The notes: generated from the sequence alone by a model not told the origin. A stretch of DNA of 57,684 nucleotides from JBBRMG01 sp038230955 (GCA_038230955.1 JBBRMG010000003.1:1-57684), one strand, 5' to 3'; shown: positions 26,038 to 34,468, counted from the first letter of the stretch. A program made the numbers and translations.

Positions 26038-26458
26038 CGCGGGGTAGAGCAACTGGCAGCTCGCAAGGCTCAATCTCGAGTAAGTTCTTTTTATGAATAT
26101 CGTCAAAAGTATTCATAGCGTTCGGTAGCACATTGTCTTTGGTCGAATCTGACAAACGTCAGAGGAAGCCGAAGTCTGCTAACTACCGAGAAGCGTTTGA
26201 ACTTATCTCACAATGGGCTGCGCCAGGGGTAACCTTGGTGTGAATTCTATCAAATTCGGGGAAACCTCCAGCAGTGGTAATCCCGAGCCAAGCTCCAAAT
26301 TTGGAGAAGGTGTAGAGACTTAATGGTAGACACCCTAACGCATTTTGCAAGGGTGAAGAGAAAGTCCAGACCACAAATTCGTATATAACGAAGCAGTTAA
26401 AGCTGTAGTGGTATGCATAACCTTGAGGTTCCGGGTTCGAATCCCGGCCCCGCAACCA
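26038..26458 (+). tRNA. Initiator tRNA-fMet (CAT) interrupted by a group I intron
   Basis: Exon 1 is 26038-26070 and exon 2 is 26416-26458. Joined, they give a 76-nt cloverleaf with encoded CCA: acceptor CGCGGGG/CCCCGCA with an unpaired C1-A72, the hallmark of bacterial initiators; D-stem GAGC/GCTC with A11-U24; anticodon arm CAAGG-CTCATAA-CCTTG; T-arm CCGGGTTCGAATCCCGG. Only two of the three usual G-C pairs of the initiator anticodon stem are present, since 29-41 is A-U. The intron falls between U33 and C34. Confidence 0.9.
26071..26415 (+). other. Group I intron (IC3-like) in the initiator tRNA anticodon loop
   Basis: The 345-nt intron follows a U (exon ends GGCT) and ends in G (TATG), the group I rule. 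Core motifs in order: AAATTCGGGGAAACCTCC (P4-P5 region), AATCCCGAGCCAAGC (P6/P7 5' side), GGTGTAGAGACTTAATGG (P7/P3) and AAAGTCCAGACC (P7 3' side). They match the conserved core of bacterial tRNA introns of the IC3 type. A TATGAAT/ATTCATA stem near 26091-26117 suggests P2. P1 was not resolved with confidence. No open reading frame is inside, so mobility would depend on an endonuclease encoded elsewhere. Confidence 0.88.
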
Positions 26459-26518
26459 AGCTAGTGCTGATTTAATTTTAGTGATAACAAATAAGCACTG
26501 ACTCGGTTAATGTGACGA

Positions 26519-26595
26519 GCCGGCGTAGCTCAGTTGGTTAGAGCGGAGGACTCATAAGCCTCAGGTCGTTGGTTCAATTCCAACCGCCGGTACCA
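26519..26595 (+). tRNA. tRNA with CAT anticodon (elongator Met, or Ile2)
   Basis: A 77-nt cloverleaf with encoded CCA: acceptor GCCGGCG/CGCCGGT with G1-U72, D-arm GCTC...GAGC, anticodon loop CTCATAA, T-arm GTTGGTTCAATTCCAAC. The paired position 1-72 separates it from the initiator. Ile2, whose C34 is modified, cannot be excluded without TilS determinants. Confidence 0.88.
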
Positions 26596-26632
26596 AATGT
26601 TGGAATAAGAATATACTAGCTCTTTAAAAAAT

Positions 26633-27283
26633 ATGCCTATTCACAAAACAGTAAATTCTTCATTCTTTCTAACATGGAGCAAGCCGATGGCTTATGTTTT
26701 AGGTTATTTTGCTGCCGATGGGTGCATGTTGAAAAACAAAAGAGGAGCCCACTTTATAGAGTTTACTTCTATAGACATAGAGCTTTTGCTTTCAATACAA
26801 AATGCAATCGGGTCAAACCATAGTATTTCTGTTAGAAATCGATTTACTTTTAACCAAAATATTGCTTATCGCTTGCAAATAGGAAGCAAGCAAATATTTA
26901 ACGACTTAAGCAACTTAGGCTTCACGTCAGCAAAAAGCAATTCCTTACAATTCCCTTCAGTGCCGATGCCCTATTTTAGTCATTTTACTAGAGGTTATTT
27001 TGATGGCGATGGACATGTATCAATTATCAAACGCTTGAATCGACCATCGAGTGTAATACAGTCTGGTTTCACTTCCGGCAGTCAAAAGTTTCTTACTCAA
27101 TTGCACACGGACTTAAAAAAATATGCTAGAATCAAGGGTGGTTCGTTCTGTTACCGTAAAGGTTACAGATTGAATTTCTCTATAAAAGATTCACTCCTAT
27201 TGTATAAATACATCTATAAAGATAGTGACAATTTATTTCTTGCGAGAAAACGTTTAGCATTCGAAAGATACTACAACGTTTAA
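26633..27283 (+). CDS. LAGLIDADG homing endonuclease, free-standing
   Basis: A 216-residue protein with two LAGLIDADG-type helices: LGYFAADGCM near 23-32 and TRGYFDGDGHV near 119-129, each with the acidic residue expected for catalysis. The two-motif, roughly 200-residue layout fits a monomeric pseudo-symmetric nuclease. It sits between two tRNA genes, 175 nt after the intron-bearing initiator tRNA and outside that intron. It may drive movement of the intron in trans or target a neighbouring tRNA site (inference). There is no Shine-Dalgarno; a TATACT box lies about 20 nt upstream. Confidence 0.87.
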   Translation: MPIHKTVNSSFFLTWSKPMAYVLGYFAADGCMLKNKRGAHFIEFTSIDIELLLSIQNAIGSNHSISVRNRFTFNQNIAYRLQIGSKQIFNDLSNLGFTSAKSNSLQFPSVPMPYFSHFTRGYFDGDGHVSIIKRLNRPSSVIQSGFTSGSQKFLTQLHTDLKKYARIKGGSFCYRKGYRLNFSIKDSLLLYKYIYKDSDNLFLARKRLAFERYYNV

Positions 27284-27290
27284 TGCACAT

Positions 27291-27367
27291 GGACTGGTAG
27301 CTCAGTTGGTTAGAGCATCCGCTTGTCACGCGGAAGGTCGCGGGTTCGAGTCCCGTTCAGTCCGCCA
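27291..27367 (+). tRNA. tRNA-Asp (GTC anticodon)
   Basis: A 77-nt cloverleaf with encoded CCA: acceptor GGACTGG/TCAGTCC, anticodon arm TCCGC-TTGTCAC-GCGGA, T-arm GCGGGTTCGAGTCCCGT, discriminator G as expected for Asp. It starts 8 nt after the homing endonuclease gene. Confidence 0.95.
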
Positions 27368-27375
27368 AACAAATT

Positions 27376-27399
27376 CACCTCATTTCATGGGGTGTTTTT
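27376..27399 (+). terminator. Intrinsic terminator after the tRNA cluster
   Basis: CACCTC (27376-27381) pairs with GGGGTG (27389-27394, one G-T pair), followed by TTTTTG. It ends the fMet-Met-endonuclease-Asp segment. Confidence 0.75.
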
Positions 27400-27471
27400 G
27401 TTTGAGGATAGAGGATGAGTTTTAGGCCTAGCTAGAGAAATGCAGTGCTGAATGGGACGGGGCAAATGTGG

Positions 27472-27477
27472 TAAAAT
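27472..27477 (+). promoter_or_regulatory. Extended -10 promoter of the repeat-helicase-methyltransferase gene
   Basis: TGG-TAAAAT (27469-27477) lies about 40 nt before the ATG at 27519. The leader contains a five-codon open frame (27502-27516, encoding MSIY) that stops 2 nt before the main ATG, a possible upstream ORF. Confidence 0.5.
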
Positions 27478-27518
27478 ATAAAAGATAGGATTTTTGCCTC
27501 CCATGAGTATTTATTAAA

Positions 27519-30500
27519 ATGCCAGAAAAATTCAAACCGACACCTGAGGAGCTAGGAATAAAGGAAAATCTCGCCGAAAACGAGAAGTCTTTTGATGTTG
27601 TGGAATTAAATACAGAAACAAGTATTGAAGTAAGTAAGAAAGATAAAAAACCCATTGGTTACTGGACGGATGTTTCAGAGGAAGAATTAATTAAAGAAAT
27701 AGAATCCCGAGGCTTAGATCCAAAGAATTTGCCTAGTACGTCAATCTTAAACGAAGTTAACTCTAGCCTAGTTGGGGGTCTTAATAAGAGATACGGTAGT
27801 CTGACCAAAGCAAGAAAAGCTTTAGGAGGAAAAGTTATAAAGCTTGAACCAGGTTATTGGAAGAACATGTCCGAAGAGGAACTTATCGATGAAATGAAAT
27901 CTCGCGGTCTAGATCCGAAAAATTTACCCTCGCAAGCTGAGATGAATGTGCATAATGGAGATTTACTCGGAGGTCTCACGAAACGTTATGGCACTGTTAA
28001 TAAAGCAAGGTTGGCCCTGGGTAGTGAGATTATTCAAAGGGCACGAGGTTATTGGAATAACCTCTCGGAGGAGGGTATGATTCAGGAAATTAAATCACGG
28101 GGTTTAGATCCTAAAGATTTACCCAAAACAAGCATTCTTGAAGAAAATTATTCCGACTTACTTAGTGGCCTAATAATACGCTTTGGTAAGTTGAACGATG
28201 CTCGTGAAGCTTTAGGAGGTCGGATCATTAATAAAGCCCCAGGTTATTGGAAGAATATGTCCGAAGAAGACCTTATAGCAGACATTAAAGCTAGAGGTTT
28301 GGATACTAAAAATTTGCCACTTTGGCCTGAATTAGCAAAAGACCACCCAGATTTAGCCTATGGGCTATCAAGTAAGTTTGGCGGAATGACTAACGCCAGA
28401 GAGAAACTAGGTGGAATACTCAAGATAAAGCCTAAAGGTTATTGGCAAAATATTTCTTTAGAAGATTTGGTTCAAGAAATACAGTCACGGGGACTTGACC
28501 CCAAAGATTTACCTTCAGGAGATACTCTCCGAAATGATAACCCCGATTTAATGGGTGGTTTACAAAGTCGCTTTGGAAGTTTTAATAGGGCTCGTGAAGC
28601 TCTTGGAAGTGAAATTACTCAAAGATCACAAGGTTATTGGAAGAATCTTTCCGAAGAAGACCTTATAACATACATTAAATCTAGAGGTCTTGATCCTAAG
28701 AATCTCCCGACTTATTTAGACTTAAAAAACCATAAAGGTTTGCTTCAAGGATTACAAAAACGATTTGGTAGCTTGCAGGAGGCTCGTATAAAGCTAGGTG
28801 GCGAACCTTTGCTATGGCTACCAGGTCATTGGAGGAATATCTCTATAGAGGATCTCAAGGCCCATATTAAAAAGAAAGGATTTGATCCTGAAAATTTACC
28901 AAGTAATTTAGCGAAAGAAAACCCAGCTCTTACTCATATTTTAAGAACTCGATTCGGAGATATGGCCTCTGCAAGAATAGAATTAGGGGGAGAAAAAGTA
29001 AAAAGACCGCGCGGTTATTGGAAAAATCTGTCAATCGAAAATCTTATACAGGAAATCGAATCGCGTGGCTTAGACCCAAAAAATTTGCCAGGCACTCATG
29101 AATTAGATTCAGATTTAGCAGTAGGGCTAGCGCAACGCTATGGGAGTTTTACCGAGGCTAGGACAGCCGTGGGTGGCGAAGTATTAAAAAGGCGTGGAGG
29201 ATACTGGAAATCTATTAACGAAGAAAAATTAAAGCTAGAGATATTAGAAAGGGGCTTAGATCCACATAACCTCCCTTCTTATAAAATACTTCGAGATACT
29301 CACTCCGATTTAGTGGCTGGGCTTACCCAGCGTTATGGTAGTTTTCCTCGTGCCAGAGAAATGCTTGGTGGGAGGAAATTGAAGAATGAAGCAGGTTATT
29401 GGAACAATATTTCTGAAGAGGAACTGGAAAAAGAAATTCGAGGGCGTGGTTTGGACCCTAAAAATCTTCCAGCCACAGAAGAATTTCAGATTAAGCACTC
29501 CGGATTACTAGCAGGGCTTAGGCAACGGTTTGGTACTCTAAATGAAGCAAGGGAAGCGCTAGGAGGAGTGGTCTCCGCAACATATTCTAAAAATCGTGTC
29601 GATAGGATCATGGGGCATTTGCAGGAGAAAGTAGTAGAAGTAGCTAAAGGCGAAACTGTTGAAGCTAAAGAAATTCAAGATCTGATTAATATCTTTGGTA
29701 ATGCAAATTGTCTTGATATATTATATAAATTTCATCCCGAATATCACAAATTACCAACAGGCAGAGTAAAAAGCATACTGGCAGATTATTTAGGAGAATT
29801 TTTATCAAGTTCAATTCCACTAAATTTGGAAAGTATACCTAATAGGGGTTTGGAATTACTTGAGAATCATACTTTTCAAGATAGCTTGATTGAAATAATC
29901 AAGAATGATGCGTTAAGTTCTTTTAATAAAAAGAAAAAAACTGATTTTTCGGCGAGTCCTCAATTAATAATGACTGAGTATTTAGATAATCTTAGAAACA
30001 TAGGCATTAAATATAATAATACGGATCTATCCTCGGTAATTCAGACAGTAGAGTCATATTATGATTCTCTCTACGAATTAAGCAAGCCAGAAAATATTGT
30101 GGATTTCGTTGATCAAGGGAGGCGATTTCCTGAATTTTATCAGCAAATCAATATTAAAGAAATCGCTGACAAAAAGAAAATTTTGTTGGCAGATGAAATG
30201 GGTGTGGGGAAAAGTGCTTCAGCGATATTAGCTAAAGAGTATATGAATGTTAGGCAAGCCCTAATTGTTGCGCCTAATAATGTGATAGAAACTTGGCGCA
30301 ACTATTTATTAGACAAGATTGGCGAAGATGGAAAGCAAATAGGATATTTTAAAGAAGGCAATGCCCCTAAGGTTTTAATTGTAAACAATTTGAATAGCTT
30401 AGAAGATAAAGATCGGAACGATTATGAGTATATTCTAATTTCTCAGGAAAAATTAAATAAAAAATACACTCAAAAATTGAGTTCGCTAGATTATGAAATG

Positions 30501-32549
30501 CTTATTGTGGATGAAGTGCACAAGCTAAAAAACATTAGTTCAGGTATCCGCTCCACACATTTATTAGATTTGGCTAGTAAAATCGAAGGTAAAGATAAAT
30601 ACCTAGCTTTACTATCGGGTACGCCAATACCAAATAAAGTTGAGGATATTGCAATTACTCTCAAGTTACTGTATCCAGAAGAGTTTGAACATATGCCAAA
30701 TAAAACTCTCGTAAAGAGAATCATTCATAGCGATTCCATTGATTTGCGTACTAAATTGCTCCCAAGAATGGAAATGAAAAAATTAGCAGAAAGCGTCGAA
30801 ATGCCGTCACTGGAAGAAAATATTATCAGTCCGGAGCTGTCAGAGATTGAGCAATCTATCTATGAAATGTTACTGGAAGAAGATGAGATAGAGTCAACTG
30901 AAAAAATTAGAATTTTACGTCAGTTTTTACTTAACCCCGAATTATTAGACGCTACCCCAAATATTGAAAGTTCCAAGAGAACTGCTGTAGGTGAATCATT
31001 GCGAAAAACTTTTGAAGAAAAAGATAAAGTAGTCATGTTTGTGAATGGTTATATTTCAAATGTGATCAAGGGGGAGAAAAATATTATCCATCAGCTAAAT
31101 CTTCCTCTGGATGTAGACGTGAGAGTTATTCACGGGAATATTAGCATTACCGAAAGGGCAGCTATCCAAAAAGAGCTAAAGGACTCTGAAAATAAAATTT
31201 TGCTTTTGGTTAGCGGGCAAACTGCAGACGTTGGAGTTGATTTCTCTGGGGGACAAAGCGTTTATTTCTATAACGAGCCCTGGACTCGGTATGAGCAAAA
31301 ACAAGAGCTTGGTAGAGTCTATCGCCCAGGTTTAAGTGAAGATTTAGAAAGTAAAACCTTCATTACTAAAAATACTATTGAGGAAGGCATTCATTTGTAT
31401 ATTCAAGCAAAAGAACAGGCTATTGAGAAGTTACTCCGAGGATTACCAAGGTCTGAGATCGAGAATCGATTACTAGATGAAAGTGAAAAACAGACTGATC
31501 CAAATCTAGAAGTCAACCCAGAATTGGCTCGATATTATTTTTCCGATTGGGATAAAATGGCTAAGATTTTTGCACATATTAAAGAAATTGGTCAAGAAAA
31601 CTTTATGCAGTTCTTGGCCGATTTCGGCAAAGATTATGCCAGTTGTTATTTAAATTTAGGCAGTCGCAGTTACCATGCAAATGCTAATAGAGTTTCTGGA
31701 ACAATAATAGACGAGCTTGCAAAAAAATCTCAGCAGAATCCAGAAGACCTTCTCATCCTAGATATTGCTTCAGGACCAGAAATGCTAAAGAAACATATAC
31801 CGACTCAATATCAAAGTAAAATTACGAGCATGGATGTTAATAAGGAACATTTTAAGGGCGAAGGTGATGATAGAGTTGTTGGTAGTTTCCAAAAACTACC
31901 ATTTGCCGATCGATCGGTAGATTATGCTAACTTTGCTTTGGCGTTGCATTATACCCAATTTATCCCAAGCAGAAATAATTATGAAAGATTAGAAACTCTT
32001 CTAGAACTCAATAGAGTTTTGAAAATCGGCGGGAAGGCAGTCCTGAATATGATTTATAGCATAGATTTTAAGGACGGAAATAAGTTGCGGAATTCCTTGG
32101 AGGCAATTGGCTTAAAAATCAAAGATGAATACAGCGGCGAGGTACAGGTTGGTAAAAATTATAAATCAAAGATTTTAACATTAGAGAAAACCGAACACCT
32201 TAACGAATCGTTAGAAGACATGGTCGATAAAATCGGTAAAGATGATTTAGATGGATTGAAGTTCGTTGGCAATAAATCAAGTGTCAGGGATACGAGGAAA
32301 ATTATCGAACAGTTTGAATTAGGTGGTAAGCAATTTAAGATTGATTTTAATGAAGAAGATAAGCAAGTGCTGGCTGAAGAACAAGAAATCACTCGACAAG
32401 GCGAAACTCTAAAACTTCAATATGGCAGTATCCAGGATATCAATAAAGAAGATATCATTTCTAATGGATTTACTCGAATTTTAATTAAAGATAAGTACAT
32501 ATTATTTAAAAAACTTGAAAAAGGCACTGGGGTTGTAGTAATTAAATAG
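27519..32549 (+). CDS. Repeat-containing SF2/SNF2-like helicase fused to a methyltransferase
   Basis: A 1676-residue protein. Residues ~47-690 hold ten repeats of 62-65 residues with consensus GYWxNxSEEeLIxEIxSRGLDPKNLPS, xxLxxGLxxRyG and AReaLGG, resembling the homing-endonuclease-associated repeat (HNHR-like), so probably DNA-binding. After a helical linker comes an SF2/SNF2 helicase: motif I LADEMGVGKS near 890-899, motif II VDEVHKLKN near 995, SGTPIPN, and motif VI QELGRVYRPG near 1260. Then a class I methyltransferase follows: ILDIASGPE near 1412, LPFADRSVDYANFALALHY and RVLKIGGKAVLN. There is no DPPY-type motif, so it does not look like an amino-MTase of DNA. The gene is clearly AT-richer than its neighbours and lies next to a tRNA cluster, suggesting transfer. 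Confidence 0.85.
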   Translation: MPEKFKPTPEELGIKENLAENEKSFDVVELNTETSIEVSKKDKKPIGYWTDVSEEELIKEIESRGLDPKNLPSTSILNEVNSSLVGGLNKRYGSLTKARKALGGKVIKLEPGYWKNMSEEELIDEMKSRGLDPKNLPSQAEMNVHNGDLLGGLTKRYGTVNKARLALGSEIIQRARGYWNNLSEEGMIQEIKSRGLDPKDLPKTSILEENYSDLLSGLIIRFGKLNDAREALGGRIINKAPGYWKNMSEEDLIADIKARGLDTKNLPLWPELAKDHPDLAYGLSSKFGGMTNAREKLGGILKIKPKGYWQNISLEDLVQEIQSRGLDPKDLPSGDTLRNDNPDLMGGLQSRFGSFNRAREALGSEITQRSQGYWKNLSEEDLITYIKSRGLDPKNLPTYLDLKNHKGLLQGLQKRFGSLQEARIKLGGEPLLWLPGHWRNISIEDLKAHIKKKGFDPENLPSNLAKENPALTHILRTRFGDMASARIELGGEKVKRPRGYWKNLSIENLIQEIESRGLDPKNLPGTHELDSDLAVGLAQRYGSFTEARTAVGGEVLKRRGGYWKSINEEKLKLEILERGLDPHNLPSYKILRDTHSDLVAGLTQRYGSFPRAREMLGGRKLKNEAGYWNNISEEELEKEIRGRGLDPKNLPATEEFQIKHSGLLAGLRQRFGTLNEAREALGGVVSATYSKNRVDRIMGHLQEKVVEVAKGETVEAKEIQDLINIFGNANCLDILYKFHPEYHKLPTGRVKSILADYLGEFLSSSIPLNLESIPNRGLELLENHTFQDSLIEIIKNDALSSFNKKKKTDFSASPQLIMTEYLDNLRNIGIKYNNTDLSSVIQTVESYYDSLYELSKPENIVDFVDQGRRFPEFYQQINIKEIADKKKILLADEMGVGKSASAILAKEYMNVRQALIVAPNNVIETWRNYLLDKIGEDGKQIGYFKEGNAPKVLIVNNLNSLEDKDRNDYEYILISQEKLNKKYTQKLSSLDYEMLIVDEVHKLKNISSGIRSTHLLDLASKIEGKDKYLALLSGTPIPNKVEDIAITLKLLYPEEFEHMPNKTLVKRIIHSDSIDLRTKLLPRMEMKKLAESVEMPSLEENIISPELSEIEQSIYEMLLEEDEIESTEKIRILRQFLLNPELLDATPNIESSKRTAVGESLRKTFEEKDKVVMFVNGYISNVIKGEKNIIHQLNLPLDVDVRVIHGNISITERAAIQKELKDSENKILLLVSGQTADVGVDFSGGQSVYFYNEPWTRYEQKQELGRVYRPGLSEDLESKTFITKNTIEEGIHLYIQAKEQAIEKLLRGLPRSEIENRLLDESEKQTDPNLEVNPELARYYFSDWDKMAKIFAHIKEIGQENFMQFLADFGKDYASCYLNLGSRSYHANANRVSGTIIDELAKKSQQNPEDLLILDIASGPEMLKKHIPTQYQSKITSMDVNKEHFKGEGDDRVVGSFQKLPFADRSVDYANFALALHYTQFIPSRNNYERLETLLELNRVLKIGGKAVLNMIYSIDFKDGNKLRNSLEAIGLKIKDEYSGEVQVGKNYKSKILTLEKTEHLNESLEDMVDKIGKDDLDGLKFVGNKSSVRDTRKIIEQFELGGKQFKIDFNEEDKQVLAEEQEITRQGETLKLQYGSIQDINKEDIISNGFTRILIKDKYILFKKLEKGTGVVVIK
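27657..29590 (+). repeat. Ten tandem ~190-bp coding repeats
   Basis: The stretch encodes ten in-frame repeats beginning GYW or GHW, each with RGLDPKNLP-like and RyGs...AR..LGG blocks. DNA similarity between units is partial (for example GGTTATTGGAAGAA recurs), so the repeats are old and held by protein selection, not a recent tandem expansion. Units 7 and 8 are shorter by 2-3 residues. Confidence 0.9.
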
Positions 32550-32656
32550 AAAATTCTAAGGATTGCGATTGCAAAATAGTCCTACCTTCCTCTAAACACC
32601 TCGCCATAAATTCCCCACATGTAGTAATCCACAGGTAAGTGCCTGTCAGGGTATGC

Positions 32657-32662
32657 TATACT
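32657..32662 (+). promoter_or_regulatory. Extended -10 element upstream of a candidate small RNA
   Basis: TGC-TATACT (32654-32662) lies in the 257-nt gap after the helicase-methyltransferase gene with no coding frame just downstream. No convincing -35 is present. Confidence 0.45.
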
Positions 32663-32668
32663 AATTGA

Positions 32669-32732
32669 GGCAGTAAGCCACTTATAATCTATATAAGTTT
32701 CAAGAACAAGGCTTCTAGAGGGCCTTGTTTTT
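32669..32732 (+). ncRNA. Candidate small RNA between an extended -10 box and a terminator
   Basis: A transcript starting about 7 nt after TATACT would run ~65 nt and end at the ACAAGGC/GCCTTGT terminator. I see no known RNA family in it. The terminator could instead end the long upstream gene after a 160-nt 3' UTR, so this is only a candidate. Confidence 0.3.
32706..32732 (+). terminator. Intrinsic terminator
   Basis: ACAAGGC (32706-32712) pairs with GCCTTGT (32722-32728), followed by TTTTTGG. Confidence 0.85.
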
Positions 32733-32791
32733 GGTTTGCGGAAAAGCCGCGCTCAGGCAATTTTGAGGTGGCTTTTGGGTCTGCAAATTGG

Positions 32792-32797
32792 TATACT
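32792..32797 (+). promoter_or_regulatory. Extended -10 promoter for the rmuC operon
   Basis: TGG-TATACT ends 8 nt before the ATG at 32806, which supports this ATG over an upstream in-frame TTG lying inside the promoter and predicts a leaderless mRNA. Confidence 0.55.
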
Positions 32798-32805
32798 ACA
32801 TCTAT

Positions 32806-33837
32806 ATGAATACCGTTTTATATATCATATTAGCTTTGTTAGCCTTGGGCTTTGCAGTATTACTTTATATACTCCTGGACTTAAAACGAAGCGCCGCAAA
32901 ACCCCAAGACAACGAGTCGCTCCAAGTCATGATGGAGTGGATGAAAGACATCAAGGCTGGGACCGAAGCTACTCGCGTTGGTATGCAGGCCAGTATTAAT
33001 GATACCAACAAGCAAATTAACGACCGACTGACGGAAGCCGCAAAAGTCATTGGTGGATTGCAAGGCAAGCTTGGGGAGATGTCTCAAATTGGCCCCGACA
33101 TCCGCCGCTTGTCGGAAGTATTAGCATCACCAAAAGCCCGAGGTAATTTTGGGGAAGAGATGCTCGAAAACATGTTAGCCCAAGTTTTGAATAAGACAGC
33201 CTATCAATCTCAATACAAATTTAAAAATGGCGAGATTGTGGATATGGCCGTGTTTGTCGGGGACAAGATTTTATCTATAGACAGCAAATTTTCGATGGAG
33301 AACTTCCGTCTATATAAAGAAGCCAAGGAAGACGAAGCAGCCGAGAATTTAAAAAAAGCATTTTTGCGCGACATTCGCAAACGGATTGATGAAATCCATA
33401 AAAAGTATATTTTACCCCAGGAGCGAACTTTTGACTTTGCATTAATGTATATTCCCAGCGAAGGTGTATTTCATGAGGCATTGGAAGATTCCGCCACCAT
33501 CGAATACGCCCGTAACAAAAAAGTTTATTTAGTCAGCCCCAATACGCTGTACCATCATTTGCAAATTATTTTAATCGCACTAAGGGGACAGCAAGTCAAT
33601 GTGGTTGCGGAGAAGTTACTTCACATGGTCAGCGGTATTAAACAAGAGAGTGACAAGTTTGGCCGCAATCTTGGAGTACTATCGAATCATATCAAAAACG
33701 CTAGCAACACAATGGGCACAGTCAGCAATGATTTTAGCAAATTAGAAAGCAGTATTAGCAACGCTGCAACATTACAAATGGAAGAAGTAGAATTAAGCGA
33801 ACAGCAGTTACTTGAAGCTAAGAAATTAATAGAGTAA
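32806..33837 (+). CDS. rmuC: RmuC-family DNA recombination protein
   Basis: A 343-residue protein from the ATG at 32806. An N-terminal membrane helix (about 2-23) is followed by a coiled region and the RmuC nuclease-like domain with GNFGEEMLENML near 109-120, VDMAVFVGDKILSIDSKF near 142-159 and FDFALMYIPSEGVFHEAL near 205-222. RmuC limits recombination at inverted repeats in E. coli and has a PD-(D/E)XK-like fold. It leads a tight operon: NYN follows in 3 nt, PIN in 1 nt and the UvrD-like gene in 14 nt. Confidence 0.9.
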   Translation: MNTVLYIILALLALGFAVLLYILLDLKRSAAKPQDNESLQVMMEWMKDIKAGTEATRVGMQASINDTNKQINDRLTEAAKVIGGLQGKLGEMSQIGPDIRRLSEVLASPKARGNFGEEMLENMLAQVLNKTAYQSQYKFKNGEIVDMAVFVGDKILSIDSKFSMENFRLYKEAKEDEAAENLKKAFLRDIRKRIDEIHKKYILPQERTFDFALMYIPSEGVFHEALEDSATIEYARNKKVYLVSPNTLYHHLQIILIALRGQQVNVVAEKLLHMVSGIKQESDKFGRNLGVLSNHIKNASNTMGTVSNDFSKLESSISNAATLQMEEVELSEQQLLEAKKLIE

Positions 33838-33840
33838 AAT

Positions 33841-34467
33841 ATGTCAATTAGAAACCCAGATCAGCGCGTCGGCGTATTCGTCGATGTGCAAAACCTTTAC
33901 TACTCAGCGCGCAATATTTATAACTCTCGCGTCAATTTTAACGAAGTCTTGCAAGCCGCAGTAGCCGGGCGGAAACTTATTCGAGCCATCGCCTATGTGG
34001 TCAAAGCTGATATGCCCGAGGAACAAAGCTTTTTTGATGCTTTGGAAAAAGCTGGCTTTGAAGTCAAAGCAAAGGACTTGCAGACATTCGCCGGTGGTCA
34101 CCAGAAAGGTGACTGGGATGTCGGCATTGCTATGGATATTATCAAACAGATGAACAAATTAGATGTCGTTGTTCTAGCCAGTGGCGACGGAGACTTTATT
34201 CCACTGCATGAGTATCTTCAAATGACCGGTCAGCTCACGGAGACTATTGCTTTTGGCAAGTCTTGTAGCGGCAAAGTGAAAGAATTAACAGATCATTTTA
34301 TTGATTTAGACGAAAATCCTAAAGCATTTTTGATGCCAATTAAAGGTGCTGGGCGACAAACCGTTCCATCGACTAGTCGAGGTCGCTCCGACAGTACCAG
34401 CCGCCCTGCTTCTGCTAGTCGTGATTCTTCCGACACAGCCACCAAGCGAACCAATACATACTTATAA
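33841..34467 (+). CDS. NYN-domain (LabA-like) ribonuclease
   Basis: A 208-residue protein with an N-terminal NYN domain of the PIN-like nuclease fold: VGVFVDVQNLYYSARN near 11-26, KGDWDVGIAMDI near 95-106 and VVLASGDGDFIPL near 114-126 supply the acidic cluster expected for metal-dependent RNA cleavage. The last ~45 residues are Ser/Thr/Arg-rich and probably disordered. LabA-type proteins are widespread but their targets are mostly unknown. It lies between rmuC and a PIN-domain gene, so two related nuclease folds are adjacent. Confidence 0.85.
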   Translation: MSIRNPDQRVGVFVDVQNLYYSARNIYNSRVNFNEVLQAAVAGRKLIRAIAYVVKADMPEEQSFFDALEKAGFEVKAKDLQTFAGGHQKGDWDVGIAMDIIKQMNKLDVVVLASGDGDFIPLHEYLQMTGQLTETIAFGKSCSGKVKELTDHFIDLDENPKAFLMPIKGAGRQTVPSTSRGRSDSTSRPASASRDSSDTATKRTNTYL

Positions 34468-34468
34468 C

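Noticed and set aside
25937..26455. Two short minus-strand frames over the initiator tRNA and its intron
   Set aside because: They are antisense to a well-supported tRNA and group I intron core.
27367..32800. Integrative element using tRNA-Asp as attachment site
   Set aside because: No copy of the tRNA-Asp 3' end was found downstream up to rmuC and no integrase is present.
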